Source of the DNA: Brachyspira hampsonii 30446
GTDB lineage: Bacteria > Spirochaetota > Brachyspiria > Brachyspirales > Brachyspiraceae
NCBI RefSeq assembly: GCF_000316195.1
Contig: NZ_JH994111.1
Span: forward strand, 245,605-309,604
Direction: 5' to 3'
DNA length: 64,000 bases
Shown one piece after another: positions 8,393 through 19,030 of this stretch (position 1 is the first letter of the stretch; each line of letters starts with the position of its first letter). The notes beneath the pieces are model-generated. The model was not told the origin of the DNA. It ran no database searches and was given only the letters and a program-made list of their open reading frames with translations. Both the position numbers and the translations under genes were made by a program.

Positions 8393-9979
8393 TTACTTTT
8401 CTAAATAAGAGTAATGGAATCTATATTTAGCTAAAGGATCTAATTTGTAATCTTTAAGCTGTTTTGAAACCATTAAAGCATTTGCTCTATAATGTATAGG
8501 TATTATAGGCATATCATACATAAGTATTTTTTCAGCATCATGAAGAACTTTCATTCTTTGCTCCGGATTAACTATATGTTTAGAGCTTTCTATAAGTCTG
8601 TCATATTCAGGATTATTATATCCCGGATTACTTGGAGCATAACTTAAATATAATTCCAGCATAGTCATAGGATCATTATAATCACCTGTCCATCCGCTAA
8701 GTACCATTTGATAACTTAAATCTCTGAAACTCTGAAGTATAACGGCCCATTCTCTAGGTACTATAACTGCATCAACACCAATATTCTTCCACATTTGCTG
8801 TATAGCTTCAACCATAACAACATTTCCGTCATTTGATACTAAAACTTCTAATACAGGATAATTTTCTCCATTAGGATATCCTGCTTCAGACATTAATTTT
8901 TTAGCTTCTTCTATATTTTTTTGATAATCGTTAGCTTGTACGCTTATATAATCTCCTCCTTTAGCTCTGAATTCCCCCTCATAATCACTGATTAAAGGAG
9001 GAACAAAAGCACCGGCAGGTTTCTGACCGGATTTATTTATTGAATCCACTATATAGTTTCTGTCAATAGCAAGAGCTAAAGCCCTTCTTACTCTGGAATC
9101 TTTCAATGCTTCATTTGTAAGATTCATTTCAAAGAATACAGTACCATATGCCTGATTCATCACAATTAATCCTTCTTTTTGCAGATTTTCAACTTCCTGA
9201 GCAGGTACTAAAGTAGAGAAATGTATTTGTCCGTTTCTTAAAGCAGCCAATGCAGTATTTTTATCTGATATCATTGATACAGTAATTTTTTTGGCTACTA
9301 TAGAGTCTTTATCATAATAGTTAGTATTAATTTCCATAACTATTTTGTCATCTCTTATTCTTTCAGTCATTTTATAAGGTCCGTTTCCAATATAGCTTTC
9401 AGGGTTAGAAACCCAATCATCACCATATTTTTCTATAATGTCTTTTCTCACAGGTACAAACATATCAGCAAGTTCTAAAAAATATGCAGTAGGATTTTCT
9501 AATGTTATTTCTATAGTGTAATCATCAATCTTTTTTATTCCTAACTCTTCAACATTAATATCACTGCTTGATATTTTTAAAGCATTTTTTATAGGTGCCA
9601 TAAGCGAAGCATAGGGAGCTGCAGTATTAGGATCAACAAATCTTCTATAGCTATATACAAAATCATCAGCAGTAATAGGCACTCCGTCAGACCATTTAGC
9701 ATTGGTTCTTAAATAGAAAGTATAAGTGATTCCATCTTCACTCATTTCATATTTTTCAGCCATTCCTCCAACTAATTTTCCTTCTTTATCTTTTTTCATA
9801 AGCCCTTCAAAAAAATGTCTTATATAAACAGTACCAGCACTTGCAGTATTAAGATGAGGATCTATAGTAGCAACTTCTCCTCCTAAAGATATAACTATTG
9901 AATCATCTTTAGCTTCTTCAGATGAGCATGAAAATATCAAAAGTGATAAAATAACTATTAAGATTAAAATTTTTTTCAT
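8393..9979 (-). CDS. oppA: Oligopeptide ABC transporter substrate-binding lipoprotein
   Basis: Surface or periplasmic solute-binding protein (SBP_bac_5 / OppA family) that captures peptides for an Opp-type ABC importer. A signal peptide ends in the lipobox LIFSC, with Cys18 the lipidation site. The family signature AEKYEMSEDGITYTFYLRTNAKWSDGVPITADDF is recognisable near residues 80-115. Length 528 aa is typical. No permease or ATPase genes are in the window, so it is an orphan binding protein that probably shares a transporter encoded elsewhere. A close paralogue lies 89 bp upstream. Confidence 0.92.
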   Translation of the reverse strand: MKKILILIVILSLLIFSCSSEEAKDDSIVISLGGEVATIDPHLNTASAGTVYIRHFFEGLMKKDKEGKLVGGMAEKYEMSEDGITYTFYLRTNAKWSDGVPITADDFVYSYRRFVDPNTAAPYASLMAPIKNALKISSSDINVEELGIKKIDDYTIEITLENPTAYFLELADMFVPVRKDIIEKYGDDWVSNPESYIGNGPYKMTERIRDDKIVMEINTNYYDKDSIVAKKITVSMISDKNTALAALRNGQIHFSTLVPAQEVENLQKEGLIVMNQAYGTVFFEMNLTNEALKDSRVRRALALAIDRNYIVDSINKSGQKPAGAFVPPLISDYEGEFRAKGGDYISVQANDYQKNIEEAKKLMSEAGYPNGENYPVLEVLVSNDGNVVMVEAIQQMWKNIGVDAVIVPREWAVILQSFRDLSYQMVLSGWTGDYNDPMTMLELYLSYAPSNPGYNNPEYDRLIESSKHIVNPEQRMKVLHDAEKILMYDMPIIPIHYRANALMVSKQLKDYKLDPLAKYRFHYSYLEK

Positions 9980-10068
9980 TGTATTTATCCTTTTATGAGT
10001 ATATTATATTCTAGTATGAAATTATAAAAAGTACAAATTTTTATAAAAATATTATTTTAAATAATATA

Positions 10069-11676
10069 TTATTTATCTATGTAGCAGTAGTTAAATCTGT
10101 GCCTTCCAAATGGATTTAAAACAAGTCCTTTTAAATTAGTTGATACTATGAAGGAATCAGCCTTGTAATAAAGCGGTATTATAGGCATTTCATCTAATAA
10201 TATAGCTTCAGCCTGCTTCATATTTTCAATTCTTAATCGGTTATTTGTATATATTGTCTTAGCTTCCATTATTAATTCATCATATTTTGCATTAGAAAAA
10301 CCTGAATGATTAACCCCTCCATAACTAACCATAGTATCAAGCATTGTCATAGGATCATAATAATCTCCAGTCCAGCCCATTCTTGCTATTTGATATCTTT
10401 TTTTTGTAAGAGATAATAAAGTAATAGGAAACTCCTCTTCTAAAAGTTTAACATCAATATTGAGATTATCTTTCCACATTTTTTGTATAGCTTCACCTAT
10501 TTTGTAAAATAATCCCGGAGACACTTTAAGTTCTAAAATAGGGTAATTTTTTCCATTAGGATATCCCGCCTCTTTCATTAACTCTTTTGCTTTTATTATA
10601 TTTTTATCATAGTTATTTATATCTATAAAATTTGATGATTCTTTTCTGAAATAATCATTCAGCCCCTTTATAGCAGGCGGTACAAAAGCACCAGCAGGAG
10701 TTTGCGAACCTTTAATTATATTGTCAACCAAATATTTCCTGTCTATAGCCAATGATAAAGCCTGTCTTACTCTTTTATCATTTAAAGCCTTATTCGTTAT
10801 ATTTAATTCTAAATAAATTGTCCCTATAGCATTATTTGCTCTAATGAGTCCTTTTGCTTTAAGATATTCTATTTCGCTAGATGAAGGTTCTAAAGATGAG
10901 AAATGTACTTCATTTTTATTAATTTTTTCTATCATATCAAATACATCAGCACTGGATATAAAAGTGAGCCTTTCAGCAACTATTTCATTTTGATCATAAT
11001 AAAAAGGATTTTTTTCAAATATTATTTTTTCATTTTCTATTCTATCTTTAAGTATGTACTGCCCATTGCATATATAGTTTTCTGGTTTTAAAGTCCATTC
11101 ATTTCCATATTTTTCTATTATGTCCTCTCTCAATGGCAGAAATACAGTAGAAGATGCTAAAAAATCAGTAAAATATAAAGACGGAGTTTCTAATACCACT
11201 TTTAATGTATTGTCATTTACAACTTCTACTGCTAAATTTGTAATATCCATAATGCCGAGATTTATATTTTTAGCATTTTTTATCATTTCAAGCATATATG
11301 CGTATGGTGCATTCAAAGTTTTATCTAAAGCTCTTTTCCATCCGTATTCAAAATCGCTAGCTGTAACCGGTTTCCCGTCAGACCATTTGGCATTAGTTCT
11401 CAAATAAAAAGTATATGTAGTTCCATCTTCAGAAATATCCCATTTTTCAGCCATTCCGGGCTTTATATCATTGTTTTTATCAATTTTTGTGAGTCCTTCA
11501 AAAGAATGCAGTATATAAGCAGCAACTACTCCTATAGAGTTTAGGGTAGGATCAATACTTACAGGTGCACTTCCCATATTAATAATTATATCTTTACTTG
11601 AATTTGTCATATAATTTTTATTACAGGAAAATATTATAAGCGATATAAAAATGAATAAAATTTTTTTTATGTACAC
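10069..11676 (-). CDS. Second oligopeptide-binding lipoprotein (paralogue)
   Basis: Same family and domain plan as the gene downstream: lipobox IIFSC near residue 18, then AEKWDISEDGTTYTFYLRTNAKWSDGKPVTASDF. The two proteins share most landmark motifs (RVRRALALAIDR / RVRQALSLAIDR; AGYPNG; GWTGDY.DPMTML) but differ enough to suggest different peptide ranges. They read in the same direction 89 bp apart, so a tandem duplication is likely. The gap has no clear terminator, so co-transcription is possible. Length 535 aa. Confidence 0.9.
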   Translation of the reverse strand: MYIKKILFIFISLIIFSCNKNYMTNSSKDIIINMGSAPVSIDPTLNSIGVVAAYILHSFEGLTKIDKNNDIKPGMAEKWDISEDGTTYTFYLRTNAKWSDGKPVTASDFEYGWKRALDKTLNAPYAYMLEMIKNAKNINLGIMDITNLAVEVVNDNTLKVVLETPSLYFTDFLASSTVFLPLREDIIEKYGNEWTLKPENYICNGQYILKDRIENEKIIFEKNPFYYDQNEIVAERLTFISSADVFDMIEKINKNEVHFSSLEPSSSEIEYLKAKGLIRANNAIGTIYLELNITNKALNDKRVRQALSLAIDRKYLVDNIIKGSQTPAGAFVPPAIKGLNDYFRKESSNFIDINNYDKNIIKAKELMKEAGYPNGKNYPILELKVSPGLFYKIGEAIQKMWKDNLNIDVKLLEEEFPITLLSLTKKRYQIARMGWTGDYYDPMTMLDTMVSYGGVNHSGFSNAKYDELIMEAKTIYTNNRLRIENMKQAEAILLDEMPIIPLYYKADSFIVSTNLKGLVLNPFGRHRFNYCYIDK

Positions 11677-11835
11677 ATATACCTCCTAGGAAAAGGACTA
11701 ATATGTTTATAATATTATATTTTTTTTATATAAAGTCAATATAAATTATAGATATTGATTATGATTTTAATAATAAATATATATACTATTTAAATTAATA
11801 TCATATAAGTTTTGTATATAAATTTTTATTTATTT

Positions 11836-12125
11836 AGATTTGTTTCAAAAATACTTGAGGAAATTATATATAAAATTTTAATCAATTAAAAATAATATTT
11901 TACATGTTGTATAAATTGTTATTTTAGTAATAAATATGCAGTCTTTTGTATCTTCGGGCTGTGTCTGTTTCTTGCCTGACGACACCTGCCAAAGGCAGGC
12001 TCCGTGAGGTGGGCATCACCGATTAGTAGACTATTTTGCAAAATAAGTCGAGTTTGATAGGACTGTATTTTTTTTCGTAGATATTCAGCAGAATTAATAA
12101 ATAAAAATAGTTTTGAAACGAGTTT
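11836..12125 (+). mobile_element. MITE-like element, diverged copy 3
   Basis: Ends AGATTTGTTTCAAAAATACTTGA and TAGTTTTGAAACGAGTTT are decayed versions of the termini of the copies at 48884 and 58522. The left arm keeps the AT-rich run leading to ATATGCAGTC that copy 1 has. The core differs: it contains the hairpin CCTGCC/GGCAGG and a GTGAGGTGGGCATCACC segment not seen in the other copies. No clear target duplication remains. No coding sequence. Confidence 0.65.
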
Positions 12126-12513
12126 ATTATGTCTTAATGTATTATATTTTTGAAATTAATGTGTAATTATAAAATTTTTAATATAAAATAGATTTTTTTA
12201 TAAATAAAAATTTGATTAAATATAAATTTTTAATTATACTTTTTATATATTATACCAATACTGAGTATATATTAATTATGCTTTAATTATTATGTTTTTT
12301 GAAATTAGTATGTAAATCATATTGTAAAACAAAAAATAATTACATAGTTTAGCAATATGTAACTTTATTTGTGTTTAAATTATATTTATAAGTAACATTT
12401 ATATATATAATATGTGTTTATTCACAATAAAAGGCATTTATTAATATATAGTTAAAAAAATAAATAATTAAATAAAAATTAATTAAAAAAAATGCCTAGA
12501 AATGAAAATTTAA
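12126..12513. other. AT-rich gap without genes
   Basis: Very AT-rich DNA upstream of the CoA-transferase promoter. I see no open frame with coding character, no tRNA and no convincing hairpin. It may act as a long upstream element for the strong promoter that follows. Confidence 0.5.
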
Positions 12514-12542
12514 TTGACAATTGAATTTTATTTTACTATACT
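12514..12542 (+). promoter_or_regulatory. Sigma-70 promoter of the butyrate cluster
   Basis: TTGACA (12514-12519), a 17-bp spacer and TATACT (12537-12542), close to the ideal housekeeping promoter. It lies 58 bp upstream of the CoA-transferase start, which also has a strong GGGGAG ribosome site. Confidence 0.85.
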
Positions 12543-12599
12543 AGAGTTTATTAAAATAACAATTTATTTTAATAAAAAATATTAAGTGGGGAGTTTTTT

Positions 12600-13946
12600 A
12601 TGGATTTTAAAGCATTATACAAGCAAAAATTAACAACAGCTGATGAAGCAGTAAAAGTAGTTAAATCAGGCGATTGGATTGATTACGGCTGGGTAGTTGC
12701 TACAGCAGTAGATTTGGACAAAGCCCTAGCAAAAAGATTACCTGAATTAACAGATCTTAATTTTAGAGGCGGTATATTAATGTGGGAACCTGAGATTTTC
12801 AAGATAGAAAATCCAGAAAAACATATTACATGGAACTCATGGCATATGGCAGGTTTAGAAAGAAAAGCAGTAGACAGAGGTTTCTGTTTCTATGATCCTA
12901 TTCGTTATTCAGAAATGCCAAGATACTATAGAGATTTGCCAAGAGGAATAGATGTAGCAATGTTCCAAGTATCAGAAATGGATGAAAACGGATATTTCAA
13001 TTTTGGTCCTAATGCTTCTCACATGCAGGCTATGATAGAAAGATGTAAATGTGTTATAGTAGAAGTTAACAAAAATATGCCAAGATGTTTAGGAGCTGCT
13101 AATATAGGCGGAGAGGCAGTACATATCAATCAAGTAGATATGATAGTAGAAGGCAGCAATCCTCCTATAAAAGAAATGCCAGCAGGCGGAGCTACAGAAG
13201 TAGATAAAACAGTTGCTAAACTCATAGTAGAAGAAATACCAAACGGTGCTTGCTTACAATTAGGTATAGGTGGTATGCCAAATGCTGTAGGTTCATTAAT
13301 AGCAGAATCAGACTTAAAAGATTTAGGTGTTCATACAGAAATGTATGTTGATGCTTTCGTAGATATATCTTTAGCAGGTAAAATCACAGGCTCTAAAAAG
13401 AATATAGATAGAGGCAGACAAACTTATGCATTCGGTGCTGGTACTAAAAAACTTTATGATTATATACATAATAATCCAGAATGTTTATCAGCTCCTGTAG
13501 ATTATACTAATGATGTAAGAGTAATATCTTCTATAGATAACTTTATGTCAATAAACAATGCTGTAGAAATAGACTTATTCGGACAAGTAAGTGCTGAATC
13601 AACAGGCTTTAAACATATAAGCGGTGCAGGCGGACAATTAGACTTTGTATTAGGTGCTTATCTATCTAAAGGCGGAAAAAGCTTTATCTGCTTATCTTCA
13701 ACAGTAACAGGAAAAGACGGACAATTAAAATCAAGAATAGTTCCAAGTTTCACTAATGGTACTGTTGTAACAGATACAAGAGCTAATACTCATTATGTAG
13801 TAACAGAATATGGTAAAGTAAACTTGAAAGGTTTAACTACTTGGCAAAGAGCTGAGGCTTTAATATCAATAGCACACCCAGATTTGAGAGACGGCTTAAT
13901 TAAAGAAGCAGAAAAAGCAAAAATTTGGAGAAAAAGCAATAAATAA
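12600..13946 (+). CDS. but: Butyryl-CoA:acetate CoA-transferase
   Basis: Transfers CoA from butyryl-CoA to acetate, releasing butyrate and regenerating acetyl-CoA, the last step of butyrate formation. The 448-residue sequence has the class I CoA-transferase layout of the 4-hydroxybutyrate/butyrate branch: the [18 protein letters not shown] start, the glycine-rich [13 protein letters not shown], the [11 protein letters not shown] block that should carry the catalytic Glu, and [17 protein letters not shown] assign but rather than acetyl-CoA hydrolase because the N-terminus closely resembles the enzymes of gut butyrate producers as I remember them. The neighbouring acyl-CoA dehydrogenase supports this. 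Codons use more C-ending forms than most of the window, as expected for high expression. Confidence 0.85.
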   Translation: MDFKALYKQKLTTADEAVKVVKSGDWIDYGWVVATAVDLDKALAKRLPELTDLNFRGGILMWEPEIFKIENPEKHITWNSWHMAGLERKAVDRGFCFYDPIRYSEMPRYYRDLPRGIDVAMFQVSEMDENGYFNFGPNASHMQAMIERCKCVIVEVNKNMPRCLGAANIGGEAVHINQVDMIVEGSNPPIKEMPAGGATEVDKTVAKLIVEEIPNGACLQLGIGGMPNAVGSLIAESDLKDLGVHTEMYVDAFVDISLAGKITGSKKNIDRGRQTYAFGAGTKKLYDYIHNNPECLSAPVDYTNDVRVISSIDNFMSINNAVEIDLFGQVSAESTGFKHISGAGGQLDFVLGAYLSKGGKSFICLSSTVTGKDGQLKSRIVPSFTNGTVVTDTRANTHYVVTEYGKVNLKGLTTWQRAEALISIAHPDLRDGLIKEAEKAKIWRKSNK

Positions 13947-14010
13947 ATTTGAAAATTGATTATCATTTTATATACTATTAATTAAATAATATTGTTATAA
14001 GGAGAAGCAA

Positions 14011-15930
14011 ATGTTTAAAACAACAGAAAAGCATGAAGAACTTCGTGCCAAAATTAGAGCATGGGCTGAAGAAGTTGTAACTCCAATAGCTCATGAGCAC
14101 GATCAAACAGGTAAATTCCCAACAGAAGCTGTAAAACAATTAGGTAAAGCTAAATTAGACATAATGGGTTTGCCTTTTGAAACAAAATACGGCGGAGCAG
14201 GATTCGACAATATCGCTTATGCTATAGCTGTAGAAGAACTTTCAAGAGTAGATGGAAGTATGGGTGTAATTTTATCCGCACACTGTTCTTTAGGTTCTTA
14301 TCCTATCTATGCTTTCGGTACTGAAGAACAAAAGAAAAAATATTTAGTTCCTCTTGCAGAAGGTAAAAAATTAGGTGCTTTCGGTTTAACTGAACCAGAA
14401 GCTGGATCTGATGCAGGCGGTACAGAAACTACTGCAGAATTAAAAGGTGATCATTACATCTTAAACGGTGAAAAAATCTTCATCACTAACTCTATAGAAG
14501 CTGAAACTTATGTAGTATTTGCAGTTACTACTCCTGGTATCGGAACTAAAGGTATCAGTGCTTTCATAGTTGAAAGAGGCTGGGAAGGTTTTGAATTCGG
14601 TGAAAAATATGACAAATTGGGTATTCGTGCTTCTGCTACTGCTCAATTATTATTTGACAATGTTAAAGTTCCTAAAGAAAACTTACTTGGTAAAGAAGGA
14701 CAAGGTTTCAAAATTGCTATGCAAACTCTTGACGGCGGTCGTATCGGTATTGCTGCTCAAGCATTAGGTATTGCTCAAGGTGCTTATGAAGCTGCTGTTG
14801 CTTATTCTAAAGAAAGAATACAGTTCGGTCGTCCTATTGCTCAGCAACAAGCTATCGGCTTCAAACTTGCTGATATGGCTACTAAATTACGCGCTGCTAG
14901 ACTTCTTATCTACAGTGCTGCTGCTATGAAAGACAGACATGAACCTTATGGTACTGAATCTGCTATGGCTAAATTATATGCTTCTGAAATAGGTTTGGAA
15001 GTTGTAAACCAAGCTCTTCAAATCCATGGTGGTAACGGTTATATTAAAGGTGCTTATATAGTAGAAAGAGCTTACCGCGATGCTAAAATTTGTACTATTT
15101 ATGAAGGTACAAGTGAAATACAAAAAGTTGTTATTTCTGCTTCTATACTTGGTAAAATGCCTAAAGCTCCTGTTGCTGTTGCTGGTCCTATGGCTAAAAA
15201 AGGTCCTATCACTGGTGAAAGAAGAAATATCATCTTCAAAGAAGGTTCAGCTCAAGAAAAAGTTGATGCTTTAGTAGCTGCACTTAAAAAAGACGGAATT
15301 GACTTCTCTGTAGGTATTGATATTAATACACCTATTATTAATGCTGAAAGAGTTGTTTCTGCTGGTAAAGGTATCGGTGATAAAGGAAATATGAAACTTG
15401 TTGAGGACTTAGCTAAAGCTGCTGGTGCTGCTATAGGTTGTTCTCGCCCTGTTGCTGAAGAATTGAAATACTTACCTATCATCAGATATGTTGGTATGTC
15501 AGGTCAAAAATTCAATGGTAACTTATATATAGCTTGCGGTATTTCTGGTGCTAACCAACACTTGAAAGGTATCAAAAATGCTTCTATAATAGTTGCTATC
15601 AATATGAAAGCTTCTGCTAAAATCTTCAAAAATGCTGACTATGGTATCGTTGGAGATGTTAAAGAGATCCTTCCTTTATTAACTAAAGCTCTTGATACAG
15701 GTGCTAAAAAACCTGCAGAAGTACCATACAAAAAAATGAAAAAAATTACTCCTAAGAAAACAATCGAAATACCTAAAATCTATGTATGTAGCGGTTGTGG
15801 TTATGAGTATAATCCATTCATTGGTGATCCAGAATCTGAAATAGCTCCAGGTACAGACTTTACAGCTCTTCCAGATGAATGGGTATGTCCTGAATGTAGT
15901 GAAGAAAAAGCTAATTTCATTAAGGCTTAA
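14011..15930 (+). CDS. Acyl-CoA dehydrogenase / EtfA-like / rubredoxin fusion
   Basis: A three-module protein of 639 residues. Residues 1 to about 380 are a short-chain acyl-CoA dehydrogenase with the FAD/substrate motif FGLTEPEAGSDAG, the signature IQIHGGNGYIKGAYIVERAYRD (written here as family landmarks) and the likely catalytic Glu in IYEGTSEIQ. Residues about 395-560 match the FAD-binding C-terminal domain of electron-transfer flavoprotein alpha (SAGKGIGDKGNM, YVGMSGQKFNGN, ACGISGANQHLKG). The last ~50 residues are a rubredoxin (CSGCGYEYNP...WVCPECS). No EtfB or full EtfA is adjacent. This arrangement should carry electrons from the acyl-CoA FAD to a second FAD and then to an Fe(Cys)4 centre. 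The next gene encodes a natural rubredoxin acceptor. Confidence 0.93.
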   Translation: MFKTTEKHEELRAKIRAWAEEVVTPIAHEHDQTGKFPTEAVKQLGKAKLDIMGLPFETKYGGAGFDNIAYAIAVEELSRVDGSMGVILSAHCSLGSYPIYAFGTEEQKKKYLVPLAEGKKLGAFGLTEPEAGSDAGGTETTAELKGDHYILNGEKIFITNSIEAETYVVFAVTTPGIGTKGISAFIVERGWEGFEFGEKYDKLGIRASATAQLLFDNVKVPKENLLGKEGQGFKIAMQTLDGGRIGIAAQALGIAQGAYEAAVAYSKERIQFGRPIAQQQAIGFKLADMATKLRAARLLIYSAAAMKDRHEPYGTESAMAKLYASEIGLEVVNQALQIHGGNGYIKGAYIVERAYRDAKICTIYEGTSEIQKVVISASILGKMPKAPVAVAGPMAKKGPITGERRNIIFKEGSAQEKVDALVAALKKDGIDFSVGIDINTPIINAERVVSAGKGIGDKGNMKLVEDLAKAAGAAIGCSRPVAEELKYLPIIRYVGMSGQKFNGNLYIACGISGANQHLKGIKNASIIVAINMKASAKIFKNADYGIVGDVKEILPLLTKALDTGAKKPAEVPYKKMKKITPKKTIEIPKIYVCSGCGYEYNPFIGDPESEIAPGTDFTALPDEWVCPECSEEKANFIKA

Positions 15931-15969
15931 AATAAAATTTAATTAATAATTTTTTTGAGGAGGAAAATA

Positions 15970-17184
15970 ATGCATTGCGTTAGAAAAGTTACTGATGATT
16001 TATATTGGGTTGGAGCGAATGAACATCGCTTGGCTCTATTTGAAAATGTTCACCCTTTAACTAGAGGTGTTTCTTATAACTCTTATGTTCTTTTAGACGA
16101 AAAAACAGTTCTTTTTGATACAGTTGACTGGGCTGTTTGCAGACAATTCTTAGATAACTTAGAATATGTTTTAAACGGTAAAAAACTTGACTATATGGTT
16201 ATTAACCACATGGAACCAGACCACGCTGCTTCTATAGACGAAGTTTTAATAAGACATCCTGAAACTAAAGTTATTGCTACTGAAAAAGCATTCATGTTTA
16301 TGGATCAGTTCGGATTTACTATCCCAGACGATAAAAAAATCCAAGTAAAAGAAGGTGATACTCAAAAATTTGGTAAACACGAAGTTGCTTTCGTTGCTGC
16401 TCAAATGGTACACTGGCCAGAAGCTATGGTTACTTTTGATACTACTAATGGAGTATTATTCTCTGCTGATGCTTTCGGTACTTTCATCGCTTTAGACGGA
16501 AGACTTTTCAATGATGAAGTTAACTTTGATAGAGATTGGTTAGATGAGGCTAGAAGATACTATACTAACATAGTTGGTAAATATGGTCCTCATGTACAAA
16601 ACTTACTTAAAAAAGCTGGCGGAATTATTGATAAAATTAAAATGTTCTGTCCTTTACATGGACCTGTTTGGAGAAGCAATTTAGGTTATATCCTTGACAA
16701 ATACAACAAATGGAGTAGTTATGAACCTGAAGAAAAAGGTGTATTAATCGTATATGCTTCTATGTACGGTAATACTGAAAATATGGTTGGTGTTTTAGCT
16801 GCTAAATTAGCTGAAAAAGGTGTTACTAATATATCTATGTACGATGTATCAAGCACTCATGTTTCTTACTTGATCTCTGATACTTTCAAATATAGCCATA
16901 TTGTATTAGCTTCTGTTACTTACAACCTTAATATTTATCCTCCAATGCATAACTATTTAGATGATATGAGAGCTCTTAATGTTCAAAAACGTAAGTTTGC
17001 TATCATAGAAAATGGTTCTTGGGCTCCTAAATCTGGTACTTTGATGCAAGAGTTCATTGAAGCTAACTTGAAACAATGCGAAATTTTAGATGCTCAAGTT
17101 TCTGTTTCTTCTTCTATGAAAGCTGCTAACGTTGGTGAAATGGACGCTTTAGTTGATGCTTTAGTTGAATCTATTAATAAATAA
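15970..17184 (+). CDS. Flavodiiron protein (oxygen/NO reductase)
   Basis: Reduces O2 to water, or NO to N2O, without energy conservation, using electrons usually delivered by rubredoxin. The N-terminal metallo-beta-lactamase domain has the diiron motif INHMEPDHAAS (HxExDH type), further ligands in MVHWPEAM and SADAFG, and a last His in CPLHGPVW. A C-terminal flavodoxin domain begins near residue 258 (VLIVYASMYGNTENM, FMN phosphate loop). Length 404 aa is typical of the two-domain class A form. ATG 15970 is chosen because GAGGAGG lies just upstream (15957-15963). It follows the rubredoxin-ended dehydrogenase by 39 bp and is followed by a terminator. Confidence 0.95.
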   Translation: MHCVRKVTDDLYWVGANEHRLALFENVHPLTRGVSYNSYVLLDEKTVLFDTVDWAVCRQFLDNLEYVLNGKKLDYMVINHMEPDHAASIDEVLIRHPETKVIATEKAFMFMDQFGFTIPDDKKIQVKEGDTQKFGKHEVAFVAAQMVHWPEAMVTFDTTNGVLFSADAFGTFIALDGRLFNDEVNFDRDWLDEARRYYTNIVGKYGPHVQNLLKKAGGIIDKIKMFCPLHGPVWRSNLGYILDKYNKWSSYEPEEKGVLIVYASMYGNTENMVGVLAAKLAEKGVTNISMYDVSSTHVSYLISDTFKYSHIVLASVTYNLNIYPPMHNYLDDMRALNVQKRKFAIIENGSWAPKSGTLMQEFIEANLKQCEILDAQVSVSSSMKAANVGEMDALVDALVESINK

Positions 17185-17215
17185 TACCATAATTATTTAT
17201 TAAGCTATATAATAA

Positions 17216-17254
17216 AGACCGATTCAGGTGATAAACTTGAATCGGTTTTTTATT
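17216..17254 (+). terminator. Terminator of the butyrate/flavodiiron cluster
   Basis: ACCGATTCA (17218-17226) pairs with TGAATCGGT (17238-17246), followed by TTTTTTATT. Confidence 0.9.
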
Positions 17255-17321
17255 AAAACATTATTAAATTTTGACGAAAATAAAAATAATATAGATAATA
17301 TAGTTAAGGAAATAATTTTTT

Positions 17322-18944
17322 ATGGTGAGTATTAAAAGACAAAGACAGATTAAGTTATTTTGTATATTATCTATTATATTAATAGTTATAATTTCTTTAT
17401 TTATTATATTTGGATATTTTCCTTATGGGCTTCATAAAAAAGATATGTCTGAGGTTAGAATACCTAAAGATAATATTGCCTATGTAAGTGTTAAAAGTCT
17501 TGATAAAAGTTTGCTTAAATTTTCTGATTCCATATATGCTTATAGAATATCTCATGATGAATCTATGTATGACTTTTCTATTTTGCTTAGAAAGGCAGAT
17601 GCATTTGCAGATAGGCTTAGAACAAATGATAATTTTTTTGTTAAAATGGCTTCTAAACCTATATTAAAAAGAAATGCAGCTTTACTTTTTTGGGGATATA
17701 ATGGAAATTTGGATAATGCAGAAATTTTTTATCTGTTTGATATAGGAAGATTAAATTCTTTTATATTAAGCTCTTTTTTTAATTCTGAGAGTTTAAATAT
17801 AGATAATATTGATTATGAAGTAAAAAAAATTAATTATAACGGAAAAAGAATATATGCTTTAGATAATGGAAGCCCTTATTTATTTTTTCATTTTCATAAA
17901 GGGCTTTTAATAGTTACTAAAAACTATAATCATATAAAAAAATTAATTGATTTTTTAAATTCAGATGCTGAAAGTATTAATGAAATAAGATTGCTTAATA
18001 ATGTTGAAAATAAATATGAATCTGATATTTCTTTTTATGTTAATAAACAGCTTTTTGATTATAATAATTGCCAAGGATCTTTATTATTTACACCACTAAA
18101 ATATTTTAATAAGGCATATATCATATATGGAAATGCAAAAATAAATAATGATAACGGATTAATCGATATTTTTGTTGATTATGAATACGGAGGATCTGAA
18201 AGATATTCGCTTTATGGTTTGGAAGGTGAAATAGATATACAGAATTATCTGCCTAAAGAAAAAACTGTTATGTATTTTGCATTAAAGTCATATTTAGCAG
18301 GACTTTATCCTATAATATATAATGATTTGAAAATGGATCATAGTAATAATAAGCTTTATTTAGAATTATATAATCTATTTACAAAGATGAATGATGTTTA
18401 CTCATTTGGAAGTATCGTAAATGATTTGTATGGTGAAATGGCTGCTGCATATATAGAATCAAAGAGATCCGGATTAATTTATCCTCTGATTATTTTTAAT
18501 ATAGAAAATGATATTGATTTGCTTCCTAAGTTGGAAATAGCTCTATTAGAAAAATATGATAATCTCATCAAAAAAGAAAGAAATTATAATAATCATTATA
18601 TATATTCTTATGATTTAAATAATGGAAATATGTTTTATTATACTTTTATAGATAAAATATATTTTGTCAGTGAGAATGAAAAGGCTATAGAAACTATTAT
18701 AGACAGTGTTTATGATGGACAATCTTTAGATACTTATATAACAGAACAAATATCAAAAAATATTAATCCAGATTATATATTTACAATACAGCTTTCAAAA
18801 TCTCAGGATATATTAAGATATTTTAATATACCGCTAAGAACTTGGAGCTATCCTAATAGTATTATAGTTGGATCTTCTATTAATTCTAATTATACACATA
18901 TTAATATAGATTTTGAAGCTAATTTTAATAGCGTAAGTAAATAA
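17322..18944 (+). CDS. Hypothetical membrane-anchored protein
   Basis: 540 residues with a single N-terminal transmembrane helix ([22 protein letters not shown], residues 12-33) and a large extracytoplasmic part. That part starts with a short segment after the anchor ([30 protein letters not shown]) and has alternating hydrophobic strands but no motif I can place. The organisation resembles periplasmic DUF3352-like proteins, but I cannot confirm this. The gene lies alone between a terminator and prfA. Confidence 0.75.
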   Translation: MVSIKRQRQIKLFCILSIILIVIISLFIIFGYFPYGLHKKDMSEVRIPKDNIAYVSVKSLDKSLLKFSDSIYAYRISHDESMYDFSILLRKADAFADRLRTNDNFFVKMASKPILKRNAALLFWGYNGNLDNAEIFYLFDIGRLNSFILSSFFNSESLNIDNIDYEVKKINYNGKRIYALDNGSPYLFFHFHKGLLIVTKNYNHIKKLIDFLNSDAESINEIRLLNNVENKYESDISFYVNKQLFDYNNCQGSLLFTPLKYFNKAYIIYGNAKINNDNGLIDIFVDYEYGGSERYSLYGLEGEIDIQNYLPKEKTVMYFALKSYLAGLYPIIYNDLKMDHSNNKLYLELYNLFTKMNDVYSFGSIVNDLYGEMAAAYIESKRSGLIYPLIIFNIENDIDLLPKLEIALLEKYDNLIKKERNYNNHYIYSYDLNNGNMFYYTFIDKIYFVSENEKAIETIIDSVYDGQSLDTYITEQISKNINPDYIFTIQLSKSQDILRYFNIPLRTWSYPNSIIVGSSINSNYTHINIDFEANFNSVSK

Positions 18945-19030
18945 TTAATAGTTTCAAAAATTATATAATAGTTGATAAATATCAGTATTTGTATATAATT
19001 ATACTTATTTTTTGGAGTGAAATTTATTTT

